Below, in pieces: positions 50,235 to 63,385 of a stretch of 64,000 nucleotides of DNA. Origin of the DNA: Marisa cornuarietis (Eukaryota; Mollusca; Gastropoda; Architaenioglossa; Ampullariidae); contig SMMW01000575.1 in the NCBI GenBank assembly GCA_004794655.1, positions 15,084,501 to 15,148,500 on the forward strand, read 5' to 3'. The notes under the pieces were generated by a model, which saw only the letters and a program-made list of their open reading frames with translations, did not search any database and was not told where the DNA came from. The translations under genes and the position numbers were made by a program. Each line of letters begins with the position of its first letter. Within the stretch, counting starts at the first letter, position 1.

Positions 50235-52290
50235 AGGAAACACGCAAAAGCACACTATTAGATTCACGCACTTACTAATACACACAAATACAAAAGCTTT
50301 GATCAGGTATAATCATGCAGCTGAGTAACCACGGTTATTTGAAAAATAAACCTAAAATATTCGTTCATTCTTAATCTGAACACTTCTAATTAAAAAAAAA
50401 TAAATAAACAAAGTTTAGATGACAGCGAGGTACATCTTTCTTTGGTATAATTTCGAAGCATGATGATGTAGTGCCAGTCAATGCCGGCTTTTCTCTAGAG
50501 AATCGAGAAAGAGCTTTTTTTCGATAGAAGAACTAAACAGAGAGCTCGAAACATTTGCCGAATATTTTTTTCACTGACTCTAAATATATTATGATTGTTC
50601 GATATCCGGAAGCCAATAGCTGAAGTGGGATTCAGCTTCTTGACTTATCGCCGTGAATGTTTGTAATGAATCATGGAAGATTGTTACTAATGTTACTTTG
50701 TAGCTTTACTAAGTATCTGAGGTATGATCTACTTGCTTTTTAAATGAAACATGTGGGCTAAAATCCTGTGATATCCGTTTCCTGACTTCTCCTGGTAGCA
50801 TGCACTCTAGACCCTAGCTGGATTACTAACATCAAGTAGTCAGATAAAATACTCATAACATGTAAAACAGTGGTCCTGACTGCTAGGGCTGTATTCATGT
50901 AAGATGAGGAAAATCAAGGGAATTTCATGCCTCCTTAGTTACTACTTACTGTCCAGACCGCGCAAATATTCTTTGTTACGCTTACTCGGGGGAGTATTTG
51001 GCTGATTTCTAACTACGGATCCCATGGGGTAAAGCATCATTATCCGGGGAGTCAGGACACCAGGTTACAACTACTTAGACAAGACACTTGATCTTGATTT
51101 TCCCGGAATAACGAACTTACTCTTACATTATGGACACGGCTTCTGGGCGTTAACGATCCAACCAGTGTTAAGGGACGTGGATCCATGTAGTCAGTGAGGC
51201 AGGTGCTGCTGCCCAAGATTCTTTTTCTTAATAAAAATTTTCTTAAAAATCTTGATAAACAGGGGAAAGGAACGCCATCTCCTAACCTCAGATATGTCAA
51301 CGTCCTTTTAACACAGATTAGGACCAGAAGAACAGGAAGGCAAACATCATTAATCGTCGAGTTATTGATGAGGATCTAATGGTCTTATCCTTCCTTGTTA
51401 CTAGACCGCATGAAGAGGCAAATGTTGCCGGTCTGATCTCCCTGTTTTTTACAAAGCTGGTTCATGTACATGACACATATCATCACCGAGAAGCCTGGAG
51501 CAGTTTCTGTTTATTCAAGGGTTTATTACTCCACATGGGGGGGGGTCCTTATTGACCGGGGTTGGAGCTGCCTCACCGGTAACAGTATTGTCCGAATCCG
51601 AACTCTTGAGCACATCAGGACCTGAAAAATAATTTGGAAGTAGGCACATACACTTGACGCCTTCGCCTTACCTCATATTCGCAGCTAGACCTCTGTAGCT
51701 GGTGTCTCCAGGTTTATTTATTGAAATATATTTTTGGATCGATCTCATCTACACAGCATGGGAGTGTTGACTTTACTTCAGTTTATCGTTCAGCTTCACG
51801 CACTTGTAAACATGTCGATATTTTCCCCTAACTGTGCTTCCTTCGGGCGTTAACTTCACAGTTCTGAGAAAAGAAAGGAACGAAAAAAAAGGATTATAAG
51901 GAGAAAAAAATATATAAAAATAAAAAGAAAGAAAAATGAAAGAAATAAAAAATGAAGGAAGAAAATATAAAATAAAAATGGAAAAAGAAATGAGATACGC
52001 TAGCGTGCAAATAATAGAAGTTATGAGAAGGTCCACACGTGCACGGAGTAATTTCCTTAATGTGTGCACGCCAGAAAAGACTTGATAATATTATCCACGA
52101 TCGTGTTTGGCTCTGACTGCATATGGCAGGTTTAGCAATGAACCATCATCTTACTAAATGAAGGCTTGGGAACAAACCCAAAATTAAAATTCTCTCGCTT
52201 CCTTATTCTTTTTTCTACTTGTGGAAAAATATTAAAAGAAACAGCTCGTTTATATATATATATATATGTATCGTGTCTCTAATTTAGACT

Positions 52291-52291
52291 T

Positions 52292-52349
<58 letters not shown>
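52291..52349. repeat. CTGT tetranucleotide repeat
   Basis: About 14 uninterrupted CTGT units in otherwise featureless intergenic sequence. Confidence 0.95.
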
Positions 52350-54727
52350 CCGTATCTTCCATGCTACGTCAAATGCTTTGCCTTGACGAAACACACACAC
52401 ACACTATTATGCCATGTCGAGTCTCCCACCAAGAAATTGCAAAATTTTACTAACAGGCTAGAGTAGACATGACTTTACACTGACTCTACTTGTGATTTTC
52501 AAATAAATCTTTCGAGTAGAAGAGCACATCACGAGCAGAATCACTAACAAGACTTTTTTAACATAAACAACGGCAGATAACTGCTGGCCAGAAGGGATAA
52601 GAAAAACTCTGCAGGAAAACTTACGCGTCAAAAGGAAAAAAAAATCACTTTCTTCCAGAGACTCGAAAACCCATCGTCGAGTGTCATTACAGGGAAACCT
52701 ATCGTGAGAAATGATCCCTGTTTTATTTTGCCTTAAAAATCTGTTGCTGTCACTTGCCAGGCTTCAATAGGAATCAACGGTGGTGAAGTAAGATGCACTC
52801 GTGAACCGTTAGCTGTGATTACCATATGCACCTACAATATAGATCCTTTAGAGTATATTGACACATTGTAGAGTTTAGTTCAGTTCATTGTATCAGTTCA
52901 ATTCAAATGTCCAAAGTCTAAGATTCCATCTTTACAGGTCTGACACAAAGCTGACACGTATCACTACAGGCCATTTCGACAATCTCTGTTCCACACTTGT
53001 CACTTGTCACAATAGTTATTTTTGTTAGCGGATTTGTTCATGACCCCGAACGGATTCTGACGGACTTCATTTTCTGCCAGAGCTGTTCAGAAGAGTGCCA
53101 GTGGGGACTGTCAATCGACTTGCCAGCTAGCCTCGGCACCGGGCAATGAATCAGCTGCAGTAATTATGCCACTGACACTTTATGTCGCTCATTCTGGTGT
53201 GCATTGATTAGCTTTTACTTTTTTCCAACCGACGTGTCACTGACAGTCCGTGTAGTGCCATAGATAAAAACCTATTGAACCGGACAGTCAAACCGTGTAA
53301 AGGTCTTACCCATCTCACAACACGAGGCTGGGTGAGCATTATTATTTTCTGTTCTTTACAAAAATTAATTTTTGCCTCGTTCAGAATATCCTTACACTGG
53401 CAATGCAAGGAATGTTGATTGCCAAAACTATTTCGATCGCGCATACAATGTATCACAGGTACCGACTAAATTAGTTGTTGGTTCTTTTAATCCCCCAAAA
53501 AACTACTGTTCTTAAGTTTCTCACGCAGTTGAAGTCCCAGTATGCAATGGGCAACAGCTGAACATGGTTTTCACCTTAGACGAACAAGGAAAATCTAGTT
53601 CTGAATCTCCATTTTTGGCCTTTTTGACCTGCCATACATGACTACGTTAGCCAGAGTGGTCTTAGAATGTGTGTCAAGGGAGGGTGAGTGGATTATTTAC
53701 TACAGACAAGATCTCAATACCGCTATTTCCTGATCATCAGTTGACGCTTGCGTCTTCGCAGCTTCTCGGCCGCTACATGCAAAAGCCATTGGATTCCAGT
53801 AGTGAGGATGGCGTACTTTTTATCAGCTTCCATATGCGTGACCGTTTCCCCAAACCCCGGTGAACTCTTATGACTTTTATTGAGCACAGTACCCTCCCAC
53901 ATTCCCTCCCCCTGCCAAACACAGAGAGTTCCGCAGTCGATAGGCTTTCTACACGGTTACTCAGTTCATCTTGGTATTGAGATGTTAAAAAACTCAAGAT
54001 AGTAACAAGACTAATAAGACAACAGAATATCTGAATTGACAGAGAGAGAGAGAGGACAAATTTATTTATTCTTTTTGTAATCGGCAACTTTTAAAAGAGG
54101 TGGTGCCGTTTCAACAGGTTAAAGAAATTAGCATTAACTATAAAAGCATTGAAGATTTAATCGTCCCTAAAATTGTTTTTTTTAAGGGGCATGTCTTGCA
54201 TATAAATTAGAGTGTTGAGGTGTGTGTGTGTGCGCGCGCGCTCTTGATGTTGCAGGAATGGTACCTTCGTCTAAGTTCGTACATCTTATTTTTCTCTAGA
54301 GCATTTTATTTTAATTTTTATCTTATACATTGTAAAATGTAAAATTGTAACAGTTGGCTCCAAATAAAAACCAATATGGACCCAGTGTTATCAGATTCTG
54401 ACTTCGGTGGCATTGATATCATTTGAAAATTTCTTCACGTCACTGACAGTGATTTCATTTCATGTTTTTCGTGTCACTAAAGTACGTCTTGCGATGGGGT
54501 AGCTCGATAATGTTAACCATGAAAAGAAATAATGAGATATCAGCCCCAGACAATTCTCGAAGATATACTCATAGTATAGCGTTCATCTAGCAGAATGTAA
54601 ACATCTGAAGCACTGATGAACCAGCAGTAGTAAGTGGTCACGCATGGATTAATAGCATTTCGCTAAACTGACTCCAAGTACATCGATGTCTCTCTAACTA
54701 TATTCGAGGCAGTATTCTTCGTTCTGC

Positions 54728-54920
54728 GCGGGCGGTCGGTTGGCTTAACTGCTAGCGCCTGTCACCAGTACAGTGAGGACTGGCTGCCCTGGGTTCAGAT
54801 CTCGGGCACACTGTTCTTTCTCTGCCTGTGGCAACGGCTTACAGGGCCGTTTGCTTTGCCATGATGATATCATACTATATTATAGTCTTAATTGCTGGCT
54901 CGGCGTAAATCTCCAATTAC
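54728..54920 (+). mobile_element. Second tRNA-derived SINE family
   Basis: A tRNA-like head on the plus strand: A-box-like GGTTGGCTTAACTGCTAGCGC followed about 35 bases later by a B-box-like GGGTTCAGATCTC. A non-tRNA body follows (CTGCCTGTGGCAACGGCTT). The head has no plausible closed acceptor stem, so it is a SINE rather than a tRNA gene. Its body is unrelated to the family at 681, 38875 and 41512. The right boundary is uncertain. Confidence 0.6.
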
Positions 54921-55974
54921 TCCCTCTTTGTTCTGATCAACAAATAGGTCTTAGTTTGCATGCACTGCAGATCGGGCGTGCCTCGCTTGCGCACTTCGTT
55001 TTGCTTTACATCAGGAAAAAATAAGACTGTCAAAACGAACTGAAAACTTGAATATGTAGTGCTAAAAAAATCAGAAACCACAACATATTTTAAATAAATT
55101 TATATACCACGAAACTCATCAAAAGTCTATAAAAATACTGAATTGAATAAATTTTCATCAAATTAAGTTGTAGATCCAAAATTGACTCCAAAAATTACAG
55201 AAGACCCGTAAAGTTAGCGGCCAAAGAAACATAAAGGGCAAAAGCAGCCTAGCCGAGGACAGACTTGGACAACACCCTCCACCGCTATAGTTGTCTGTGA
55301 GGTCACAGAGAGAGAAAGAGCGATTCAAAAGAAGAGTATGAGGATATGGAATCAGCCAATGCAATAATTATTTTATTTTTTTATAGACTGTTTATTTCTC
55401 TTTCACAAAGTGAAGTATAGCAAAAAATCTGGTACAATTGAAAATTTGGAAAGAGCGAAAAAAAGCAAAAAACTAACAAACAAAAAAAAAAGAAAACCAA
55501 CAACATGCATACACATCCACACACATACACGCATTCCATATATTTGAACACAGACTTGAACATGGTATAAGAGTACCGTAGCAACTTCACAAAGCACTAA
55601 GGCGTCCTGCTATGACTGTTGCTCAGATTCCAATAGTTATTCTTATGTTGAGCCTTATCTACCTTGCTTGCGCGCAACCGACTATTAGTTCAGCTGTTGC
55701 AGTCGTTTGTGGCAGCCAAGTCATCTAATGTAAATGTTATTGTCCATCTATTGTAATTATTATGTATACTTTTGCACATCCCACATTATTCTAGACAATA
55801 GTGATACATTCATTACCCAGACATACAACAGTCTCTTCAGCTAATAAAGGATTCAAAACTCACTAAGTTCTCTGGAGCAGCCTGACTACTGCAATAATTA
55901 GGCATGCATATTTAAGATGTCTTTTCACCACTGCTTACATACAAACCAAACATTTTTTTAGGATCTCTTAATTA

Positions 55975-56063
<89 letters not shown>

Positions 56064-56081
56064 ACACACATACACACACAA
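55975..56081. repeat. CT/CA/CT/CA compound microsatellite
   Basis: Alternating CT and CA runs of about 105 bp, about 200 bp before the GC-rich block at 56.3 kb. Confidence 0.95.
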
Positions 56082-56219
56082 CATATCTATGAATATATAA
56101 ATATAATTGACGCGTGGTGTAGAAAACCACGTTCTCAATTTTAAGCCGTGACATAGTATCAGAAACTTTTATGCCACGCTCTCGTTCTCTCGTTCTCTCT
56201 GTCTCTCTGAACAGAAACC

Positions 56220-56450
56220 CCTTCATGTCTTCTTCCTTGTCGACAACTGCACACAGCCCGGGACACACACGCTTGCCATGACTTCCGGTCTACATGGCAC
56301 CGCGCGTTGCCAAATGACCAACGCGCGTTGTTAGGCAACCACCACCCGTGTGGTGGCGGCGGTGGTGGTGGTGAGGGGAAGCCGAAGCGTGTTCGTTAAA
56401 GGGAGACCAGCAAGGGTGGCTCGCTGTAGAGGGGATGTTATCTTGATGAG
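56220..56450. promoter_or_regulatory. GC-rich candidate promoter with X-box-like palindrome
   Basis: A CpG-containing GC-rich island in AT-rich surroundings. It holds ACTTCCGGT (ETS-like, 56281-56289), a perfect 9-bp inverted repeat CGCGCGTTG/CAACGCGCG with a 9-base spacer (56301-56327), and GTTGTTAGGCAAC (56327-56339), which fits the RFX X-box pattern of two half-sites. CCACCACCCGTGTGGTGG follows at 56339-56356. No downstream gene is recognised, so a promoter role is inference. Confidence 0.4.
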
Positions 56451-56999
56451 GATATTTCACATAAAATGACAGCACGTCTATCGCTGGTTTCATCTTCTCG
56501 CAATTTAAAAAAAATCAAATTACTTTACTCGTGCGTCTTTAAAGAAGAAAAACCGATTTTATTTACAGATTGCAAAGAAGAAACTTTAAATTTACACTTA
56601 CGCATTTACACATGCAATTAGCAGGAGAGAGCAAATAAGTTGGGATTTGGGGGAATGGAAGAGAGAACTGGCCATTACTGCTAAAATCTCAAGTTGAGCC
56701 TTGTTTCCTTACATTCACACATACATATGCTCAAATATCCGTGCTGGCAGAAATGTTCATGTATATGGATGTCTGCACGCTTTAAAGAAAGCGTTACATT
56801 CGGTATTACGGGAAGAGGGAGAGAAAAAGACAGACTTAAGTCTACAGCTCTCACACATCTCAGTCCATCCCGGGCAGGTGGACACCAAGACATATGCAAC
56901 TATTCCGTTCCCCATCTCCAACATGCTGCTAGTGGAAGTACACTATCAGTCACTCGGCAACACACATCTGATGTAGTGCACGTGCTAACGCATTTATTT

Positions 57000-57207
57000 C
57001 GACCCTCTTGAACTCGATCGGCTCCCGGGCCCGGAACTGAAGGCCGGTCGCCAAGGGTCGGATTTCGGACCGTGACGCACAGTTCTGTCCGCTGTCGATT
57101 GAAGAATGGAGAACGGCATCGTGCGAGAATTCATTAACTGCCTTGTCAAGCACATTTGCGATTTCTTTTGTTTTCCGCCCCACGGCGAACCACCTTGAAT
57201 ACGTCAA
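57000..57207 (-). CDS. Coding-like open frame of unknown identity
   Basis: An open frame of at least 60 codons with higher GC than its surroundings and a balanced amino-acid mix (EIANVLDKAVNEFSHDAVLH, LQFRAREPIEFKRVEINA). No known domain is recognised. It could be an exon, or a CpG-rich regulatory segment that happens to be open: the plus strand also has a well-placed ATG at 57105. The 3' neighbour is a long T-rich tract (57237-57276). Confidence 0.2.
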
Positions 57208-60200
57208 GCTTCGCAGAAACTAGTTGAATAGTATTTTTTCTTCTTATTTTTTTTTTTTTATTTTTTTTTTTTTTTGTTCTTCTCTGTCCAGAGTGAAACA
57301 AGGGCATGCATGGGAATATTAGTTTTCTTAAACTCTTCCTTCTTTTGTTCCTCCTCCCTTTTTTATTCATTTATTGTGTCAATTAAGTGTTTGTTTCATA
57401 ATGATTAGTTCATCATTCTTTCTTTCCAGTTATATCCGATTATATTCCTCTTTAGTTTCTTTTTTTGCAGTCCTTTTGTCTATATCCTTATATTTCCTTT
57501 GCGATATAGTAAAGTAATTAAACTTTACAGACACTTACACTGGGCTCATATTAGTTTAAAATGCAATGTTAATTGTCTCTTTATTACTTTTACAAGGACT
57601 GTGCCGTATTAGTTCTGCTTAGTTTTTACATACATCGGGTATAAAGGTGGATTTTGATTACAAGTGTCGACCTCATTCACTACCATGTTAATTCTGTGTG
57701 TCATCAGTATCTTGGCTTCTCATCAGCATACCGATCATGTCGGATGAGTTTCTTTAAAACAAATCATCGGAATTGTCAACATAAACGGAATTCTAACGTC
57801 AGGCGATGACAAATTGAAAAGCGAAATGTGATCCTTCCCCACTTGTCTGGGTTTAAGGGAGATTTTTGACGTTCAAATATTTGTCATATGGACGCCTTGC
57901 GTTCTGTCTTGGAGTCTGATTATGCCTGATGCCTTTGAAAAACCTTTCCTCTGAACGCACAGGCTTATGCTTGCGTCAGATTTCATTCTCCGATTTTAGT
58001 CTGATAATGATAATTTATTTTCAGTATCAAATAATCTTGTTTGCTAGTTCGTTTCTACCTGCTGCTTTTATTTTGTCGCAAGTTTCAGTTTGTTAGCGTT
58101 AAATAATTATTCTATTAAGTCAAAAAATATTAATTTATTATCTATTTTTTCTTGTCAGATTTAGTCAAATCTTTTTTCGTCATTTGTTTCACTCAAGTAA
58201 TGTTAATATAAATATCGACAAATATAAATATGAATAAAGTGAAAAGTGTAGCTGCACGAAAGAACATCACTCCTTAAACTGTTGTGCTTCACGAGAGGTC
58301 TAGCTGTACTGTCGAATACACCCTAATTTTGTTTCTTCTCGAAGTACCCTAACTTACGAGCATAATAAGATGACTCATGGGTAAAGAGTAAACACGAGAG
58401 ACTTTACATGACTGCGGTATAGTTTACTTCTATACTTCTGGATAAAAATATTTAAAAAAAAATCACGGCTATATCCTGCGCGAGACAAAACACTTTATGG
58501 GGATCAAGAGCCCTCAGCACCTGCGCTAAGCAGAATATTAATGCGCAATATAATTCGCCTCCCAACCAGCTCCACCGTGCATTCGCCGCCGGAAGTTGGC
58601 AAAGAAGTAGAAGGGAAGTAAGACAAGCTGTTTGACCAATCGAAACAGGTCATATCTCATTGCGTTCTCGCCTTTCCCAACCGCCGCTTCTTTCTTCATA
58701 ATTCAGCACAGGAGATTAAACTCGCTTCTGCTGCAGAATATCCCAGAGACAAGGCAAATACAAATTGCCCACCCAACCCCCCTACTACCCCACTCCGCCC
58801 TTTCCCTTAAAACACGGAAAGAAAAACAGTGCAAGCCTCGCTCAATTAATGAAGCCTGTAAATCACGACTTTGCAAAAAAAAAAAAAAAAGAGGCCCTGA
58901 GCAGCTAGACACAGCGTCTGTATTGTAGATTGCGCGCTCCCGCCCGTTCACATCCAGCCTGGCTATAAAGCTGCAAATCAAAAGTAGCATAGCCGGGGCT
59001 AAGATAACCCCGGTAGTAAGGCGTGCAGCCAGTAGCAGGGACATGCAGGCTTGCGCTATTCTCCCGAGGTCAAGAAGCCCCACAACCTGCTATCGATTCC
59101 AGCAAAAGATTGCTCCTATAAAAATAAACCATCTCCGCACGCTCTTTACCTCTGTTGTAGATCACACCCAACACAATTCCGGCGTAGACTTTGCGTCGCT
59201 TTCTCCGGGGTGTTAGGTGGCTGCAAACTTTTTTTCTTTGCGGGAATGTTTCTGAGAGTTTTTTCGTTCTTTCTTTCTTTTTTTTTTCGCTGGAAAGGCG
59301 GAGAATAAGGGAAGATAATTCTAAACAAGTCCGGACCCTAGCGGGAGGAGCTAAAGCTAAGAGAGAGAGAGAGAGAAAAGGGAGGGGGAGAGAATGAAGT
59401 AGAATGAGTGGAGGACGGGTGATGGGTCTGGAAGTATTTTCAGCTGTGCAGGAGAATAATTCTTCTTCTTTGGAAACGTTGAGGCTTTTAGCACAATAGT
59501 TCGTCAAAGATGCTCCAAAGGAGCTGAGTGTAAGCAGAAGAGCTTACGAGTCCCTAAACTTTGACCCCTCACTCCGTTCCTCTCTTCATCTTACACCTCG
59601 TTGCTGCTTACATGAACCTTTTCAGGCTTTTGTGAACGCTGTCTTGATTGGTGCCTTTTCGAATTTCTTTGTTCTTATATTAATGTTGTAGTTCTTCTCC
59701 TCTTTTAAATAGTCATGATCAATAAACTTATCATGATAAACATCGTCATTACCATCATCACATTATTATTATCATTATTCGTCTGCTTCTTCTTGATTAA
59801 AGTTGCGTGACCTAATTAGAGTAAGGGAAGAAGAGGAGGTGCAGATCCACGGAAAGAGAGCTAGCGGGTCAACATGCCGACATCTATGAAGAGAGCGGAT
59901 GGAAGACATCAAAAACAAGGAGTATGTACAACTCAGGATCACAGTATCCCTGCGAACCTGTTCTTCGACACTAGCGTTCATCAAAAGTTGTTAGATGTCA
60001 CGAGGGATTCAGAAGGAGGCCAGCTTGCAGGCAGGCAGCAGCCAGTTCTTCATGTGTAGACATCAGTAGGTCCGTGCACTGTTCGCTGCATCACTCTCTC
60101 GCACAGGACAAGTGCGTTTTCAGTCTTAAACATCAGCACGACACGATTTATAAAGGATTCATTGTATGATAACATTGTCTCCAAAAAGAGCCAGGCTTCT

Positions 60201-60420
60201 GAAACGGACTTTTTGAAAAAGCAACAAGACATTAATGAAGTCGTCAATCAACCAAGAAGGGGAAACAAAGTTCTTGATAGCCTTGATTAAGAATATCATA
60301 AATCAGATTTGAGCTGAAAAAATGTGCGTGTGCGTGTGCGTGCGTGTGTGTGTGTGTGCGTGTGTGAAGAAAGAGCTGGGGTACAGAAAGGGTAACTCAA
60401 GGCAACTACAATTCGTAGAG
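57208..60420. other. Intergenic with homopolymer tracts
   Basis: Holds T-rich tracts (57237-57276 and 59268-59289), an A15 run at 58875-58890 and a GA-rich tract (59360-59395). 58560-59230 is more GC-rich than its surroundings and includes a small CCGGGG...CCCCGG hairpin near 58994-59014. No gene was recognised. Confidence 0.4.
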
Positions 60421-60781
60421 AAAACTCTTAACAACAAATAAAAAAGCCGTTGGTTCGTCAGGAATCATAAATCGATGCCCACAGCACCAAGGAACCTGCC
60501 ATAAACCTGTTCCATGCTTTGGCTTCAGAAGTAAACATAAAAATGACGTTGGCCAAGATCGTTGGAGAGAAGCAGTGAAGAAAGAACAAAAGCTGATGAT
60601 ACTTTTGCTTGAAAAGCAAACGCTGACTAATCTGAAGATCAACAGATATCTATTTGTTCTTGTTTATGCTGACATACAATCCAGACTTAGAAAACAAGGA
60701 AATAGATTCCTTATACTTTTGTCTACATTTAGTGGAGATTGGGAGGAAAAAAACCCAAAACTTATAGAAACAGTAGATTAA
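60421..60781 (+). CDS. Coding-like open frame of unknown identity
   Basis: Open for about 120 codons between stops. It contains RCPQHQGTCHKPVPCFGFR, then RWREAVKKEQKLMILLLEKQ, and ends LLSTFSGDWEEKNPKLIETVD. The early ATG codons are in other frames. The cysteine cluster and later charged helix-like stretch look more coding than random, but no family is recognised and chance cannot be excluded in AT-rich sequence. Confidence 0.2.
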
Positions 60782-60984
60782 AGACCTTTCTGGGTGCTGC
60801 GAGTTAAATACAGATTGTATTAAGCAAAACAAGATATATATATATATATATTGTAAAATTCAGCACCTACAAAACAATATTTTATTTTGGTATCTAATTT
60901 CAAGTTTTGTATTTTTAACCTGCAAACACCCGAGAATAAAGTGTTATGCTATATCATTAGACAATCCCCTTTAAGCGTGTAAGT

Positions 60985-63040
60985 AATGCCAAGCAATCGG
61001 ATTTCTTGGAAGATCTTAATTTATTTTGCTCCAGCAGCGAAGAATAATGTTGAATTCTGCATAATCTTGACGTACTAAGCCAGAGATGTTTGATCCTGAG
61101 GTATTGAGGGCTCGAACACCCTAGTACCAGATGAAGATGTCGGCGAATAATGACATCATGGTTAGCACGTGCGTAAATTTTCCAAACTGCGGCTGACCAT
61201 TAAGTGAAAGAGACAAAAGAATCGTGGAGGAACAGATAAAAATATTGGTGAAAGCAAACAAAGCCAGAAAAAGTTCAGAGATATATATTTTTAGGAAGGT
61301 TGTTTTAAGTAATCATGATGGATGGATGGATAACTGCGCGACCGTTCACAACTAGTACAGAGCATTGTGACATAATACAATTATATAACTTAAACTTTTC
61401 ACAGATTACAGTAGCAACACTTGAAAGAAAATATCATATTCTTCGTACAGTTTTATGTTTAGAAGATTTTAGCAATCATGCTGTAAAATTTGGATTAGTC
61501 GCAATTTTGTTTCAGTTAATCCCAGCCTCTGTTTAACCGCATGCACTACGGGGGAAAAAACTCGTCTGTTTTAGTGATATTTTGTCCATAACTGTAAGCA
61601 CAGCATGCACTACAAACATTCTCCTGAGTTAAGGCTGAAACACAATTTCCAGTATACATTCCTTACATTTATTACATTTTGGAAGCTTCAAACACAGAAA
61701 ATGTGTTTGTGTTTCAAAATAAAGGAACATACAGCTCAAGAGCAACATATATATTGTATTGTTTACTCTTACCAGTGTATTTGTTTGTCTGTACTTGCAT
61801 TTTGTCACTCATAAATGACGCACTGTAACCATTGCATCTACATTAGTTATAAAATCTGTATCATGGCTGAATGGATAAGACAGGAAAGCACTGAGAAAAA
61901 TAAAAAAAGAACCGGTTTACCAACGTTTTCTCCATACTATGATACATATTTTGTTAGTCCTTTCCAACGCTGTATGCTGCTAGGAAGATCGTTGGCTATC
62001 CGCATAAACCAGTAGAAGATCTATACACCAGGTTTGTAAGGCTAAAAGATGTCAGCATCATCACAGACCCCTCGTACCCGCTACATCGCTATTTCCGATT
62101 TCTACCCTTTGGTCGAAAATAGAACCATCTGGTCTTCAAAAAGATTGCTTTAACCAAATCTTTATTACCGATGGCCATAACACTCTCAGTGATAGTACTC
62201 TACTGATGACTTTATTGAAAATGTCTAGACTCCTACATTTCTTACAGTTAAAGACCATTGCTGCTTTTGCAAAACCGAGATCGATGTTGAGTCCAGCAAA
62301 CCTGGGCTTTTCACATGTGTTTATTAATTTGAACACTTCTTCTTTTTATAAACTATAATCAGTAAATAATTTATTAATACAGGTTTGGTGGCAGTACTTG
62401 AAAAAAGAAGAGAGTGTATTTTTCTCTTGATCACTGTGTCACTTTCCCATAAATTTGGAGCGAAACAGTCGAGTTATTGGACAAGAAAATGCATTCTTCT
62501 GTCAAGTAGGCACGGGTCCTATCCCAGATGGTATGAACAGTACCTCACAAGTCTTTTGCATGATGAATACTATACGGTAGCAGGAACAAAGCACCGTTGT
62601 TCGCACGTGAGAGACGATTATGTAAATATGATTATACAGGCACGATGAAGTCACACCCTTGACATAAAACCCTTGTCTTCGCAAGTTGAATCATTCTAGA
62701 AAATGGGAAATAACCACTACATCTGTGCATGCGCTTACATTGCGCATGCGCTTTGGCGATTATATATTTTCTGTGCACTTTGTATAGATGCTGCGTTTAG
62801 CCATGGTCCCCATATTATGTCACACACGGATTTACGCCCAGATGGCGATTGGAGCGCGTGTGAGAACTAGTATTTATTAAATGTAAATATTTAAAAATTA
62901 ATTTAAATTTTATTTCAATTCGTGTTTCTCCGTACAATTTTGTATTAAAAGTGTTATAGGAGGAGTCTTTTGAACGTGATGTGTGTCGCTACTCGGGAAG
63001 GTCTTTAAATGATCAAGCATATGATGAGGACAGTCGGAAA
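60985..63040. repeat. Diverged copy of the 45.3-48.4 kb block
   Basis: 61020-61230 matches 45310-45400 joined to 45671-45830 (AGCGAAGAATAAT, TACTAAGCCA, TAGTACCAGATGA, CTGACCA...AAAGAGACAAAA), with the 265-bp element absent here. 62790-63010 matches 48155-48345 (GTTTAGCCATG, AGGAGTCTTT, GGGAAGG). The middle, 61300-62750, has short open frames only, none recognised. Confidence 0.5.
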
Positions 63041-63113
63041 CCGTGGTACATAACTGACGTTTAGTCACGTGTGTGTTTTCAAAGAGGAAATCGAATCTAT
63101 TTGCTATGGGGAT

Positions 63114-63385
63114 CTAGTCACTTCTTTCCTCGCCGTTTAAACCGTCGACAACTTCCGGTTTAGACGGATAACACGAAAGCCGTGAGGCATAGGGAACCAA
63201 TCGACTGTCGAGGCTGTGTAACCACTTCCGTAACACGTGACTGAGTGCGGCAATTTCATCACGCCCCTCGCCTGTTATCAAACCTAGATTCGCTGCTATT
63301 TGCCTCCAATGCTTTAAAAGCTCTTCCCCGAGGCATAGCGTAGGACTGATCCCATGAGGGCAACCGTATACCTGGGTTTGTGCTG
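63114..63385 (-). CDS. Possible terminal exon of an unidentified gene
   Basis: The minus strand reads LCLGEELLKHWRQIAANLGL, then GRDEIAALSHVLRKWLHSLD and ends near GLNGEERSD with a TAG stop. Codon use looks real, and an acceptor-like TCTGTCCTCAG lies near 63385. The W..IA..LGL...LRKWL pattern is faintly like a death-fold domain, but the spacing is about nine residues too short, so no domain is claimed. If real, the rest of the gene lies beyond the right edge. Confidence 0.3.

Larger units (their letters stand above)
48500..54727. other. Intergenic desert, nothing recognised
   Basis: About 6 kb without a recognisable exon or element other than microsatellites (50195-50234, 52291-52349). 51841-51990 is strongly purine-rich (GAAA-type) on the plus strand. 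Confidence 0.5.

Noticed and set aside
59070..59507. 145-codon minus-strand open frame
   Set aside because: Composed largely of translated GA/CT and T-rich low-complexity tracts (leucine/serine and lysine runs).
63241..63340. Death-domain call for the 63.1-kb frame
   Set aside because: The W..IA..LGL and LRKWL elements are too close together for a complete death fold.
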